Origin: Bacillota bacterium
Lineage (GTDB): Bacteria > Bacillota > Clostridia > Christensenellales > CAG-138
Assembly (NCBI GenBank): GCA_023426265.1
Contig: JAFABA010000088.1
Coordinates: 1-28,564, forward strand
Reading direction: 5' to 3'
DNA length: 28,564 nucleotides
Of this stretch, positions 15,006-23,307 are shown piece by piece. Within the stretch, counting starts at the first letter, position 1. Every line of letters starts with the position of its first letter. A program made the position numbers and the translations under genes. The notes under the pieces were generated by a model. It had not been told where the DNA came from. It did no database searches and saw only the letters and a list, made by a program, of their open reading frames with translations.

Positions 15006-16025
15006 TTAATAGACGGTCTTCCACTCGCCGATGTTGTCGGGCGTGAAGGCGAACGGAGGCCCTAAGAGGACTTCGGTGCCGCCGTCGGCAGCAACGGTGA
15101 TCTTGTAATCGCCCAGGCGGCCAGCCTTGAAGGCGTCGCCTTCCTTGCCGGTGATGGTCTTGTTGGCGAGCGCGTCTATGATGTAGCCGGTGAGGTAGCC
15201 CAGATCAATGGGGTTCCACAGGTACATGTAGGGGCAGACACCCTGCTCGATATACTCGGCCATTTCGGAGGGGAGGCCAAGGCCGGAGACCTTGATCTTA
15301 TCGGAGAGGCCCTGGTCGATGACGACCTTGGAGGCAGCCGCGATACCCACGGTGGTGGGCGCGATGATGCACTTGAGATCCGGGAAGCTCTGGATCAAGC
15401 CTTCGGTTTCAGAGACGGACTTGTCGCGGAGGTCGTCGCCGTAAGCGATCTTGACGAGCTCGAGATCGGCATACTTGGGATCCTGCAGAGCCTTTTCCAT
15501 TTCCGCGATCCAGGCGTTCTGGTTGGCGGCCTGTGCGGTGGCGGAGAGGATGGCGAACTGGCCGGAACCGCCGGTGAGGTCGAACGCGGTCTCAACCAGG
15601 GTCTTGCCGATCTGCACGGTATCCGCCTGGTTGGCAAACGTCTGGCGGCTGTTGGGGTTGGCGTTAGAGTCCACGGTCGCTACGGCGATGCCGGCGTCCA
15701 TGGCCTTCTTAAGGGCGTTCTCCAGCGCGTCATAATCGTTGGCCGCGATGGCGATACCGGTGACCTTCTGGGAAATAAGTTCCTGGATCATGGCGATCTG
15801 GTCTTCGGCGGTGGGGTTCGCGGGCGCTTTGATGATGTAGTCTACGCCGATTTCCTTGCAAGCTTCTTCGAAGCCCGCGGCTTCCTTGTCGTTGTAGGGG
15901 TTACCGGTGTTCTTCACAATGATGGCATACTTCTTTGCGCCACCCGCGCCACCGCCGGCGGGCGAGCATGCGACCACCGCGAACACCATGGTGAGTACCA
16001 GCAAGAAAGCGAGAACCTTTTTCAT
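15006..16025 (-). CDS. rhaS: Sugar ABC transporter substrate-binding lipoprotein, RhaS-type
   Basis: A 339-residue periplasmic-binding-protein-type lipoprotein. The signal peptide ends with the lipobox VVAC (Cys20), followed by a flexible Gly-rich linker and a two-lobed ribose/autoinducer-2-type binding domain (VTGIAIAANDYDALENALKKA, VATVDSNAN, YLWNPIDLGYLTG). It captures the sugar outside the membrane and delivers it to the permeases encoded just upstream. The operon also encodes rhamnose mutarotase and isomerase, so L-rhamnose is the likely ligand. It is the last gene of the operon, 69 nt after the second permease, with its own AGGAGG. This rhaS is the transporter component of the rhizobial nomenclature, not the E. 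coli regulator RhaS. Confidence 0.85.
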   Translation of the reverse strand: MKKVLAFLLVLTMVFAVVACSPAGGGAGGAKKYAIIVKNTGNPYNDKEAAGFEEACKEIGVDYIIKAPANPTAEDQIAMIQELISQKVTGIAIAANDYDALENALKKAMDAGIAVATVDSNANPNSRQTFANQADTVQIGKTLVETAFDLTGGSGQFAILSATAQAANQNAWIAEMEKALQDPKYADLELVKIAYGDDLRDKSVSETEGLIQSFPDLKCIIAPTTVGIAAASKVVIDQGLSDKIKVSGLGLPSEMAEYIEQGVCPYMYLWNPIDLGYLTGYIIDALANKTITGKEGDAFKAGRLGDYKITVAADGGTEVLLGPPFAFTPDNIGEWKTVY

Positions 16026-16094
16026 GAATGTTTCCTCCTGATGTTATTTATCACGCCATGCGGCGCGAAACCAAATTCGTAGGTAACGCCGGAA

Positions 16095-17111
16095 CTATTC
16101 CGGCTTGACGAGCGCGCGCTCCACGCTCTTTAAGTGCTGCCTGCGTTTGTAATCCTGCAGCAGTTCGGGGAGGGCAACGGCCAGCACCAACAGGCCGCCT
16201 ACCACCATCATGAGCACCTGCGCGTTGATGTTGATGAGCCCAAGGCCGTAACGGATGAGGCCGACGATGAATATGGAGATGAGCACACCGCCCATTCTTC
16301 CTTTGCCGCCCGCGGTGGAGACGCCGCCCAATACCACCATTGCGATGACGTCCATTTCGTACGCGATAGCGACGTTGGGGCGCGTGGAACCCATGCGGCT
16401 TGTTAAAAACAGCGCGGTGACGCCGGCCATGAGGCCGTTGAGCAGGAAGTTTATAAACACCACGCGGTCCACGTTGATGCCGGAAAACCGGCAGGTCACC
16501 TTGTTTTTGCCCACGGCGTAAAGCATGCGGCCGTAGTTGGTCTTATGCATCACAAACGCAAACACAACAAATATCACGGCGAATACAACCAGCATGCAGG
16601 GGAAGGGACCTATCATGCCCCAGCCCAGGAAATCGAACCAGTCCGGGAAGTTGCCGGAGGCTTGATCTTCTAAAATGATGAGCGCGATGCCGCGATATAT
16701 GATTTGGGTGGCAAGCGTCACGATCATGGGCGCAAGCTCTTTGAATTTGTTGAGCAGGAAGCCGTTGAACGCGCCGCACAGCGCGCCGGTTAAGAGACAG
16801 ATGATGATCGCAAGCCCCATCGGCACGCCCGCATTGAACGAGACGGCCATGACCACGGAGGAGAGCGCCACGATGGAGGCGACGGAGATATCGATATACC
16901 CCGTTACAATGATGAACGCCATGGACATGGCTAAAAAGCCTTTGTCCAGGAACGCGTTGGTGGCATCGAGCATCTGGCCGAGCTGGTAGTACGGGGAGAT
17001 CAGCGCGTTCATGATGTTGATGATGATGAATATGCCTAATAGCATCCACTCCCAGCCGTAATTGCGGAGGCTTTTTTGAAGCGAGAGGGCGCCTGACGCT
17101 TTGTTTTCCAT
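16095..17111 (-). CDS. rhaQ: Rhamnose ABC transporter permease (second)
   Basis: A 338-residue permease of the ribose/rhamnose type, with about nine or ten membrane helices and the family segments GYIDISVASIVALSS, CGAFNGFLL, MGSTRPNVAIAYEMDVIAMVVLGG and STAGGKGRMGGV. It pairs with the permease encoded upstream to form the membrane channel of the importer. The true start (17111) forms TAATG with the stop of the upstream permease gene, preceded by AAGGAGG, so the two are translationally coupled. A longer frame upstream is out of register with the family and lies inside the neighbour. Assignment as RhaQ rather than RhaP is by gene order only. Confidence 0.82.
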   Translation of the reverse strand: MENKASGALSLQKSLRNYGWEWMLLGIFIIINIMNALISPYYQLGQMLDATNAFLDKGFLAMSMAFIIVTGYIDISVASIVALSSVVMAVSFNAGVPMGLAIIICLLTGALCGAFNGFLLNKFKELAPMIVTLATQIIYRGIALIILEDQASGNFPDWFDFLGWGMIGPFPCMLVVFAVIFVVFAFVMHKTNYGRMLYAVGKNKVTCRFSGINVDRVVFINFLLNGLMAGVTALFLTSRMGSTRPNVAIAYEMDVIAMVVLGGVSTAGGKGRMGGVLISIFIVGLIRYGLGLININAQVLMMVVGGLLVLAVALPELLQDYKRRQHLKSVERALVKPE

Positions 17112-18106
17112 TAGAGTTTCCTCCTTACAAGCGTTTGCCATTCCGCCCTGCGTTTGACGAGGGTATTGAGTATGACGGCGCCGAGTATGATGGTGCCCTG
17201 AATGGCGTTCTTGGAAAATTCCGAAATGTTGATGAGCGGCAGCGCGTTGTTGATGATGCCGATGAGCAAAGAGCCCAGCAGCACGCCTATGGCCTTGCCG
17301 GAGCCGCCGGAGATGGATACGCCGCCTATGACGCACGCCGCGATGATGTTGACTTCATACCCCGTTGCGGTATCGGGCTGCGCGGAGGCAAATTTAGAAA
17401 CCCACAGCACGCCGGCTAAGCCCGCTAAACCGCCCATGATGGTGTAGGCAAGCCACTTGGTGGAGGCTGCGCTGATACCGGAGATGCGCGCCGCCTCCAC
17501 GTTGGAGCCTACCGCGTAGAACCTGCGGCCGATGCGCGTGTGCCCGAGGAAGTACATGGCAACGAGGAACACCGCAAATGCGATAAGCACCAGATTGTTG
17601 ATGCCGATTACGCTGCCCGTAGCCATATTCTTAAACTGCACGCTCATCTGGTGCGCGCTGACCCACTGGCCGCCGGAAATCAGGAACACCGCGCCGCGGT
17701 ATACATAGCACATGCCAAGAGACGCTATGATGGGCAGCACGTTTACTTTTGCCACCAGCACGCCGACGATTGCGCCGCACACGATGCCCGCGGCGATGCC
17801 TTCGAGCACCGCGACGACCGGGCTCAATGTCGGCACGTTTTTGATGTGCAGCGCCACCACCATGCCGGTCAAAGCGATGGTCGCGCCTATGGAAAGATCG
17901 ATGCCCTCGGTGAGTATGACCACCATCATGCCGATAGAAAGTATGATGATGATGGCCGTATTGGTCAGAAGGTTGTCTATGTTCTTGGGCGTCAGGAAGC
18001 TGGGGTTGAGCACCTGTACGATGACGCACAGCGCGATAATGAACAGCACCAGCCCCAGCTCGCGGAAGCTGGACAGCCCTCTTCTTTTCAGCTTTGTTTC
18101 GTTCAT
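17111..18106 (-). CDS. rhaP: Rhamnose ABC transporter permease (first)
   Basis: A 331-residue membrane permease of the same family. It begins with a short basic cytoplasmic tail (MNETKLKRRG) and shows TEGIDLSIGATIALTGMV, GYEVNIIAACVIGGVSISGGSG and AIGVLLGSLLIGIINNALPL, the conserved helices and coupling loop of ribose-type permeases. The gene starts 10 nt after the ATPase stop with GGAGG 4-5 nt before its ATG, and its stop overlaps the start of the next permease. With the ATPase and binding protein it forms a complete importer. Confidence 0.82.
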   Translation of the reverse strand: MNETKLKRRGLSSFRELGLVLFIIALCVIVQVLNPSFLTPKNIDNLLTNTAIIIILSIGMMVVILTEGIDLSIGATIALTGMVVALHIKNVPTLSPVVAVLEGIAAGIVCGAIVGVLVAKVNVLPIIASLGMCYVYRGAVFLISGGQWVSAHQMSVQFKNMATGSVIGINNLVLIAFAVFLVAMYFLGHTRIGRRFYAVGSNVEAARISGISAASTKWLAYTIMGGLAGLAGVLWVSKFASAQPDTATGYEVNIIAACVIGGVSISGGSGKAIGVLLGSLLIGIINNALPLINISEFSKNAIQGTIILGAVILNTLVKRRAEWQTLVRRKL

Positions 18107-18116
18107 ATTTCCTCCC

Positions 18117-19628
18117 TTAAACGGCGCGATCCCGTTTGCCGGGAGCCACCATGGCCGCCTCGAGTATGGCTTCCTGCGTGGTCTCGCTTGTGTTGAGGGT
18201 GCAAGTCACCCTGCCCTCGCGCATGACCACGACCCGGTCGCTCATGCCCAGCACCTCCGGCATTTCGGACGAAACCATGATGATGCCGATGCCCTGCGCG
18301 CTTAGTTCGCGCATGATTTCGTAAATGGCGTATTTTGCGCCGACGTCCACGCCCTTGGTGGGTTCGTCAAGCAATATGACCTTGAGTTCGGACGCAAGGA
18401 GCTTTGCCACGATGACCTTCTGCTGGTTGCCGCCCGAAAGCGAGCTTGCAAGGTCCTCTATGCCCTGCGCTTTGACATGCACGAGTTTAGATAAGCGGTT
18501 CGCCGTTTCCTCCTCGCGCTGGATGCTCAAGATACCGTTGGTGGAGTGCTGCCTGAGCGTGCCCAGCGTGATGTTCTTGCCGATGGACCAATCCAGGATC
18601 AGGCCCTGCTTCTGCCTGTCTTCCGGGAGATAGCCGATGCCTAAGTCCATGGCGTGGCGGGGAGACCTGATTTTAACCTCTTTGCCGTGCAGATAAATGT
18701 GCCCGGCATCATACGGCCAAAAGCCGAATATCGCCTCGCAGACCTCGCTGCGGCCGGCGCCGACCAGGCCCGAAATGGCTATAATTTCGCCCGCGCGCAC
18801 ATCAAAGCTGATGTCCGCGAAATAGCCGGTCTTATGCAAGCCCTCCACGCGCAGAATTTCCCCGCCGACCGTATTGACTTTAGGCGGGTACATCTGCTTT
18901 AACTCGCGGCCCACCATGGCGTATATGAGCTTTTCGTTGCTGATCTCGTTGACTTCCCAGTCCCCGATATACCTCGAATCCCGGAACACCGTCACGCGGT
19001 CCGCCACGCGGTACATATCCTCAAAGCGGTGGGAGATGAATATGATCCCCTTGCCCTCGGATTTTAGCTGCAGCGTGATGCGGTAAAGCTCCTCGCTTTC
19101 GCGCTTGGTGAGCGCCGCCGTGGGTTCGTCCATGATGATGATGCGGGCGTTGATGGAGAGCGCCTTCGCGATCTCCACGATCTGCTGCTGCGCCACGGAA
19201 AGCTCGCCCATTATGGTGCGCGGGTCGATATCCGAGCCAAGCTGCTTCAAAAAGCCTTCGGCCAGGCTGTGCATCCGCTTCCAGTCGATGCGCTTGGTTT
19301 TCGGGTGCGTGAGCTCGTGGCCCACGAATATATTTTCCGTAACGGAAAGATCCGGGTAACAGGTCACATGCTGGTAGATCGCGGCGATACCCTGCGCCGT
19401 CGCCTCCTTGGGATCGTTGAAGGAGACGGGTTTGCCATCCAGTATAATTTCGCCGCAGTCCGGCTTATGCACGCCTGTGATCACCTTGATGAATGTGGAT
19501 TTCCCCGCGCCGTTTTCGCCCATCAGCGCGTGAATTTCACCGGGCTTGAGGCGGAAATGGACGTTGTCCAGCGCCTTTACGCCCGGAAAAGTTTTTGAGA
19601 TCCCCTGCAGTTCCAGCAGGTATTCCAT
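18117..19628 (-). CDS. rhaT: Rhamnose ABC transporter ATP-binding protein
   Basis: A 503-residue cytoplasmic protein with two fused ABC domains, as in ribose/rhamnose importers. Domain 1 has Walker A GENGAGKST (37-45), the signature-like LSVAQQQIVEIAKAL and Walker B IIIMDEPTAALT. Domain 2 has the degenerate Walker A GLVGAGRSE, the signature LSGGNQQKVIVAKLL and Walker B VILLDEPTKGVDVG. The degenerate second site is normal in this family. The start at 19628 is set by AGGAGG five nt upstream; the longer frame lacks a site. It lies between rhaA and the permease genes. Here rhaT means the ABC ATPase of the rhizobial naming, not the E. coli rhamnose symporter. Confidence 0.88.
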   Translation of the reverse strand: MEYLLELQGISKTFPGVKALDNVHFRLKPGEIHALMGENGAGKSTFIKVITGVHKPDCGEIILDGKPVSFNDPKEATAQGIAAIYQHVTCYPDLSVTENIFVGHELTHPKTKRIDWKRMHSLAEGFLKQLGSDIDPRTIMGELSVAQQQIVEIAKALSINARIIIMDEPTAALTKRESEELYRITLQLKSEGKGIIFISHRFEDMYRVADRVTVFRDSRYIGDWEVNEISNEKLIYAMVGRELKQMYPPKVNTVGGEILRVEGLHKTGYFADISFDVRAGEIIAISGLVGAGRSEVCEAIFGFWPYDAGHIYLHGKEVKIRSPRHAMDLGIGYLPEDRQKQGLILDWSIGKNITLGTLRQHSTNGILSIQREEETANRLSKLVHVKAQGIEDLASSLSGGNQQKVIVAKLLASELKVILLDEPTKGVDVGAKYAIYEIMRELSAQGIGIIMVSSEMPEVLGMSDRVVVMREGRVTCTLNTSETTQEAILEAAMVAPGKRDRAV

Positions 19629-19656
19629 GTTTTCCTCCTGTTCCACGCAAGCGTGC

Positions 19657-20916
19657 CTAGCGGCTTGCAAGTACCCCGCGCTCGTAAGCGCCGATCTCCC
19701 CGATCATGTCCTCGCCCACGGACTTGCCGCGGGTCATGCAATAATAATCCCACACCGCGCCAAAGGGCAGCGTTCTTCTTTCTTCCTGCAAAGCGAGGCG
19801 CTTGCCGTAATCGCCTTCCACTTCCGCCGCGCGGATGGCTTCCATAGGCGCAAGCGCGGCGTTCAATATCGCTTTTCTGGCGTTGCGCATGCCCACCGCC
19901 CATGCCGCGATGCGGTTGATGGACGCGTCGAAATAGTCAAGCCCTATGAACACGCGGCTTTCAAAGCCGTTCAACAGAATTTCGTCCATGATGCGCTGCA
20001 ATTCGTCGTCGAATATGATCACGTGGTCGCTGTCCCAACGGACGCCGCGGCTGACATGCAGCAATATCTGATCCAGAAAGCTGAGCACCGCGGAAATCTT
20101 GGCGCTGATGACCTCGGTGGGATGAAAATGCCCGGCGTCGAGCGTATACGCCTTTTTGCGGGTCAGCGCGTAGGCAAGCGCGTACTCGTGGCTCGCCACG
20201 GTGTAGCTTTCCACGCCCATGCCGAACAGCTTGCTTTCAATGGAGCAAGGGACCAGCGCCTGATCGATGTCGGCTGCGAATATTTCATCCAGGGATTTTG
20301 TCATGATATTGCGCGGAACGAGCGTATCCGCACAGACGTCCTTGTAGCCGTCCGGCATCCAGTAGTTGATGGCGCAGGGCTTGTTCAGCTGCTTCGCCAT
20401 CTCGTAGCCGATCTCGCGGCAGCGCTTGCCGTGCTCCACCCAGAAACGCCTAACGCCTTCGTTGCGGCTTGCAAGGGTGAAATTATCATCCATCTTCGCG
20501 TGGGAAAAAAACGTGGGGTTAAAGTCCAGCCCCATGCCTTTTTCCTTCGCCCAGTCCACCCAGTTCTGGAACTCGGCAATGGTATACGCGTCCCTGTCTA
20601 CCGCTTTGCCGCCCTTTTCGGCGTAGGAAGCGTGAAGATTCAATTTGGTTTCTCCCGGTATAAAGGCCAATGCGGCGTCGATATCCTGCCTGAGTTCTTC
20701 GGGCGTGCGGGCGCGGCCGGGATAGTTACCGGTGGTGGCGATGCCGCCCGTCAATTCCCCAACTCCGTCAAAGCCGATCACGTCGTCTCCCTGCCAGCAA
20801 TGCATGGAAACCGGAACGGCGTCCGCGCGTAAAATTGCAGCGTCAACATCCACGCCCTGCGCCGCATATTGTTCCTTTGCGTACGCAAAGCCCTGTAATA
20901 TCCTATTCTCGTTCAT
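19657..20916 (-). CDS. rhaA: L-rhamnose isomerase
   Basis: A 419-residue enzyme, the same length as E. coli RhaA, which converts L-rhamnose to L-rhamnulose in the cytoplasm with Mn2+ or similar metals. Conserved segments include VSMHCWQGDDV, TGNYPGRARTPEELR, LNLHASYAE, GLDFNPTFFSHAK, LDAGHFHPTE (H263) and HVSRGVRWDSDHV (D295, D297), which supply metal ligands. It follows the mutarotase gene by 38 nt with AAAGGG before the ATG. No rhamnulokinase gene accompanies it. It is the surest call in the operon and fixes the substrate as L-rhamnose. Confidence 0.97.
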   Translation of the reverse strand: MNENRILQGFAYAKEQYAAQGVDVDAAILRADAVPVSMHCWQGDDVIGFDGVGELTGGIATTGNYPGRARTPEELRQDIDAALAFIPGETKLNLHASYAEKGGKAVDRDAYTIAEFQNWVDWAKEKGMGLDFNPTFFSHAKMDDNFTLASRNEGVRRFWVEHGKRCREIGYEMAKQLNKPCAINYWMPDGYKDVCADTLVPRNIMTKSLDEIFAADIDQALVPCSIESKLFGMGVESYTVASHEYALAYALTRKKAYTLDAGHFHPTEVISAKISAVLSFLDQILLHVSRGVRWDSDHVIIFDDELQRIMDEILLNGFESRVFIGLDYFDASINRIAAWAVGMRNARKAILNAALAPMEAIRAAEVEGDYGKRLALQEERRTLPFGAVWDYYCMTRGKSVGEDMIGEIGAYERGVLASR

Positions 20917-20954
20917 AAACTTACCCTTTCCAAAGTCAAATCCGATTGAAGAAG

Positions 20955-21269
20955 TCAGCCGTGAAAAAAGACCTGCCTTAACTGCACCGCGGTGCCGGTA
21001 TTCGGGTCAATCTCCATGACCATGACTTCCTTCATATATTCGTTCCATTTGTCCACCACCGGGCTTGTGGCCTGAACTTTTGCCGCATGCTCCACGCTGT
21101 CGCACTCATAATAGCCGAAGAGCTCTTCGCCCGTCGTCCATATGGTGTAGTTGCGAATTCCCGCCTCATTGAGCACCGCCGTCATTTCCGGCCAGATTTC
21201 GTCGTGCCGGCGGACGTATTCACTAAGCTTGCCGGGGAGTACCCGCGCCTTCCACGCAAACCGTTCCAT
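20955..21269 (-). CDS. rhaM: L-rhamnose mutarotase
   Basis: A 104-residue protein, the same length as E. coli RhaM, which interconverts the alpha and beta anomers of L-rhamnose so the isomerase gets its preferred form. It has the family N-terminus (MERFAWKARVLPG), the catalytic His22 in RRHDEIWPEM, and the GIRNYTIW, LFGYYEC and VVDKWNEYM blocks. It is the first gene of the rhamnose operon, with AAGGAG before the ATG. It is preceded by a leader of about 180 nt with hairpins, divergent from the AraC-type regulator. Confidence 0.95.
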   Translation of the reverse strand: MERFAWKARVLPGKLSEYVRRHDEIWPEMTAVLNEAGIRNYTIWTTGEELFGYYECDSVEHAAKVQATSPVVDKWNEYMKEVMVMEIDPNTGTAVQLRQVFFHG

Positions 21270-21303
21270 ACCTATGCTCCTTTTCGATCGACAACACTAT
21301 TTT

Positions 21304-21323
21304 GCTATGCCTTACGGCATAGC
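21304..21323 (-). promoter_or_regulatory. Hairpin in the rhaM leader
   Basis: GCTATGCC and GGCATAGC form a perfect 8-bp stem with a 4-nt loop, 35 nt upstream of the rhaM ATG. Further upstream in the same leader are a CCGGG/CCCGG stem followed by six T (about 21375-21345, minus strand) and a GCCCC/GGGGC stem near 21400. The set could be an attenuator, an mRNA-stability element or a regulator site; none is proven. Confidence 0.4.
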
Positions 21324-21424
21324 CTATGCTGTGATTTGCTCTTAAAAAACTTTGAGCCCGGGCAACGCCCCCGGTTATCAGGCAGAAAGATTACGCCCCG
21401 CAAATGGGGCTTCGTAATATGATA

Positions 21425-21453
21425 TTGCACACTGTTTCAAGCTTCTTTATAAT
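21425..21453 (+). promoter_or_regulatory. Promoter of the AraC-type regulator gene
   Basis: TTGCAC (21425-21430, weak), a 17-bp spacer and a perfect TATAAT (21448-21453), about 79 nt before the start codon. The -10 box lies back to back with the -10 box of the divergent rhamnose operon. Confidence 0.5.
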
Positions 21454-21454
21454 G

Positions 21455-21460
21455 ATTATA
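21455..21460 (-). promoter_or_regulatory. -10 box of the rhamnose operon promoter
   Basis: A perfect TATAAT on the minus strand lies about 186 nt upstream of the rhaM ATG. No good -35 box is found 16-18 bp upstream, which suits a promoter that needs an activator such as the divergent AraC-type protein. Confidence 0.5.
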
Positions 21461-21531
21461 TCGTTGCATTGGGACAATTTCATCCCCCTATGTTGTGTAT
21501 TTATCACAGAATGTTGACAAAGGAGGTTCGC

Positions 21532-22416
21532 ATGGCGGACGTCAAACTCAGCTACCAGTTGGATCTAGAACCGGAATCCATATGGCTTACCGTAACGCCG
21601 GGCACTGCCATCAAGGGTTCGGTGGCGTATGTGCAGGAATTGGGGGATTTTATCGCACACGACCGCTACTATACCCGCCGCGAGGACCTTGCATCCTTTC
21701 TGATCAAATGCACGCTGAGCGGGGAAGGCGTGCTGGAATACAACGATGAAAAATACACGGTGGAACCCAACCAGATATTCTGGATCGACTGCACGAAGCC
21801 GCAGTATTACTACACCTCCCCCCGCACAAAGGAATGGCGGGTCTTATGGGTGCACTTTTACGGCGCGACGAGCGCGCGCTATTACGAGCTGTTTTTGCAG
21901 CAAAACAACGGCAGCCCCGTCGCCACCCTGCCGCCCGCGAACGGCGTGACCGCCGCCATCCGCTCGCTGATTTCGCTCTACCGCACGGGGGAGAACAGCG
22001 TTTCCTCGGATATCCGGGCGTCGGGTCTTCTCACCGTGATCATGGTGGAGTGTATCAGCGCCGCGTTATCGGAGCGCGCATTCTCCGGCGTACCGGACTG
22101 CGTGCAGCAGGCGCGCTCGTATTTGCTGGACCATTACAACGAACGCATCACGCTCGACGATCTTGCCCGCCGCTATTCCATCAACAAATATTATTTTCAA
22201 AAGCTCTTTAAGCGGCATACCGGCTTTACGCCCAACGAATACCTGATCCTCTCCCGTCTTAACCACGCCAAAGAATATCTGCGCACCGGCAACCGTTCCG
22301 TCGCCGAAATCGCAAGCGAGGTGGGCGTGGACAATCCGAGCCACTTTATCAACCTGTTTAAAAAGCACGAAGGCATCACGCCCAACGCGTACCGGCAGAG
22401 CTGGTACAGGCCGTAA
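21532..22416 (+). CDS. AraC-family regulator, probably of the rhamnose operon
   Basis: A 294-residue regulator. The N-terminal half has a cupin-type sugar-sensing fold of AraC (TPGTAIKGSVAYVQELGDFIAH, then ECI-like beta segments). The C-terminal 100 residues carry two helix-turn-helix motifs (LDDLARRYSINKYYFQKLF and VAEIASEVGVDNPSHFINLF, ending GITPNAYRQ). The start at 21532 is chosen because AAAGGAGG lies 5 nt upstream; the longer frame lacks such a site. It is divergent from rhaM with overlapping promoters, so it is probably the L-rhamnose-responsive activator of the operon. It ends at a strong terminator. Confidence 0.85.
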   Translation: MADVKLSYQLDLEPESIWLTVTPGTAIKGSVAYVQELGDFIAHDRYYTRREDLASFLIKCTLSGEGVLEYNDEKYTVEPNQIFWIDCTKPQYYYTSPRTKEWRVLWVHFYGATSARYYELFLQQNNGSPVATLPPANGVTAAIRSLISLYRTGENSVSSDIRASGLLTVIMVECISAALSERAFSGVPDCVQQARSYLLDHYNERITLDDLARRYSINKYYFQKLFKRHTGFTPNEYLILSRLNHAKEYLRTGNRSVAEIASEVGVDNPSHFINLFKKHEGITPNAYRQSWYRP

Positions 22417-22427
22417 ACGATTGATAG

Positions 22428-22468
22428 AAAAAAGGTCCCGCTTCCGTAAAAAGCAGGACCTTTTTATT
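22428..22468. terminator. Bidirectional terminator between the AraC gene and the PuuD-like gene
   Basis: A 10-bp stem AAAAAGGTCC with its partner, extended by GCTT/AAGC after one mismatch, is flanked by A and T runs on both sides. It serves the two convergent genes. Confidence 0.85.
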
Positions 22469-22482
22469 GTTTTAAAGCTGTG

Positions 22483-23199
22483 CTATTTTCCCGAGGCGCA
22501 GGCGTTTATGAACGCGCGGAAAATCTTGCGCGAAGGTTCGTCCGTTTCAAAGCAGCATTCCGGGTGCCACTGCACGGCCTGCACGAACGATTTGTGCGGC
22601 GCGTAGAGGGCTTCCACCAGCCCGTCCTCCGCTATGGCGGCAGGCAAAAGCCCCGGCGCAAGCTGGCGGACGCCCTGATGATGGAAGCTGTTGACAGGCA
22701 GCTTTTCGGCTTCCAGCAACGCATACAGCGGCGAGCTCTGTACTAACGTCACCTTATGGGTAAGGGTATCCCTGGAAGCGGTCTGCCTGTGGTTTTCCGC
22801 ATTTGGGCTTGTAAACTGTGTGGGAAGGTCCTGGTACAGCGTGCCTCCCATCAGTATGTTGATTACCTGGAGGCCGCGGCAGATGCCGAACACCGGCATG
22901 TCCAGACTCATGGCCTTATTGAAGTATTTTTGCTCCACGGCGTCTCGCATGGCGTCGATTTCGCCGCATTTTTCATCCTTCGCTTCCCCGTAAAAGGACG
23001 GATCCATATCCGGCCCGCCGGTTAAGAGCAGGCCGTCGATTATGCGAAACAGCCTTTCAATGTCCGCGTCGTCGGCGTTCAACGGCAAAATGATGGGGAC
23101 GCCCCCTGCCTGCGCAATGCCGTCCATATAGCCAGGCAGCATCCAGATGCTGCTCCTTTGTGCATCGTATAACGGCGTGATACCTATGACCGGTTTCAT
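22483..23199 (-). CDS. Gamma-glutamyl-gamma-aminobutyrate hydrolase family protein (peptidase C26)
   Basis: A 238-residue class I glutamine-amidotransferase-like hydrolase of the PuuD type. Catalytic residues are Cys107 in FGICRGLQ, His212 and Glu214 in WHPE. The start VIGITPLYD and LLLTGGPDMDPSFYGE also match the family. PuuD frees GABA from its glutamyl conjugate in putrescine breakdown, but related proteins act on other gamma-glutamyl compounds, and no other polyamine gene is nearby. It is transcribed alone, with a GAGGAA site before the ATG, and is convergent with the AraC regulator gene. The exact substrate cannot be told. Confidence 0.85.
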   Translation of the reverse strand: MKPVIGITPLYDAQRSSIWMLPGYMDGIAQAGGVPIILPLNADDADIERLFRIIDGLLLTGGPDMDPSFYGEAKDEKCGEIDAMRDAVEQKYFNKAMSLDMPVFGICRGLQVINILMGGTLYQDLPTQFTSPNAENHRQTASRDTLTHKVTLVQSSPLYALLEAEKLPVNSFHHQGVRQLAPGLLPAAIAEDGLVEALYAPHKSFVQAVQWHPECCFETDEPSRKIFRAFINACASGK

Positions 23200-23307
23200 T
23201 GTATGGTTGTTCCTCGCTTATTTCACATTGGGCAAATGCCTTAAAACAGTATAGCAGATTTTTTGGCGTTCGCCAGAGAAAATACACGCCGGGACGTATG
23301 GAATACT

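Noticed and set aside
17112..17336. Longer N-terminus for the second rhamnose permease
   Set aside because: The extension is Arg/His-rich, lies inside the upstream permease gene and precedes a clear AAGGAGG-TAATG start.
517..21375. GCCTGATAAC shared by the hairpins near 530 and 21370 on the minus strand
   Set aside because: A single 10-base match in 28 kb can occur by chance, and the surrounding stems differ.
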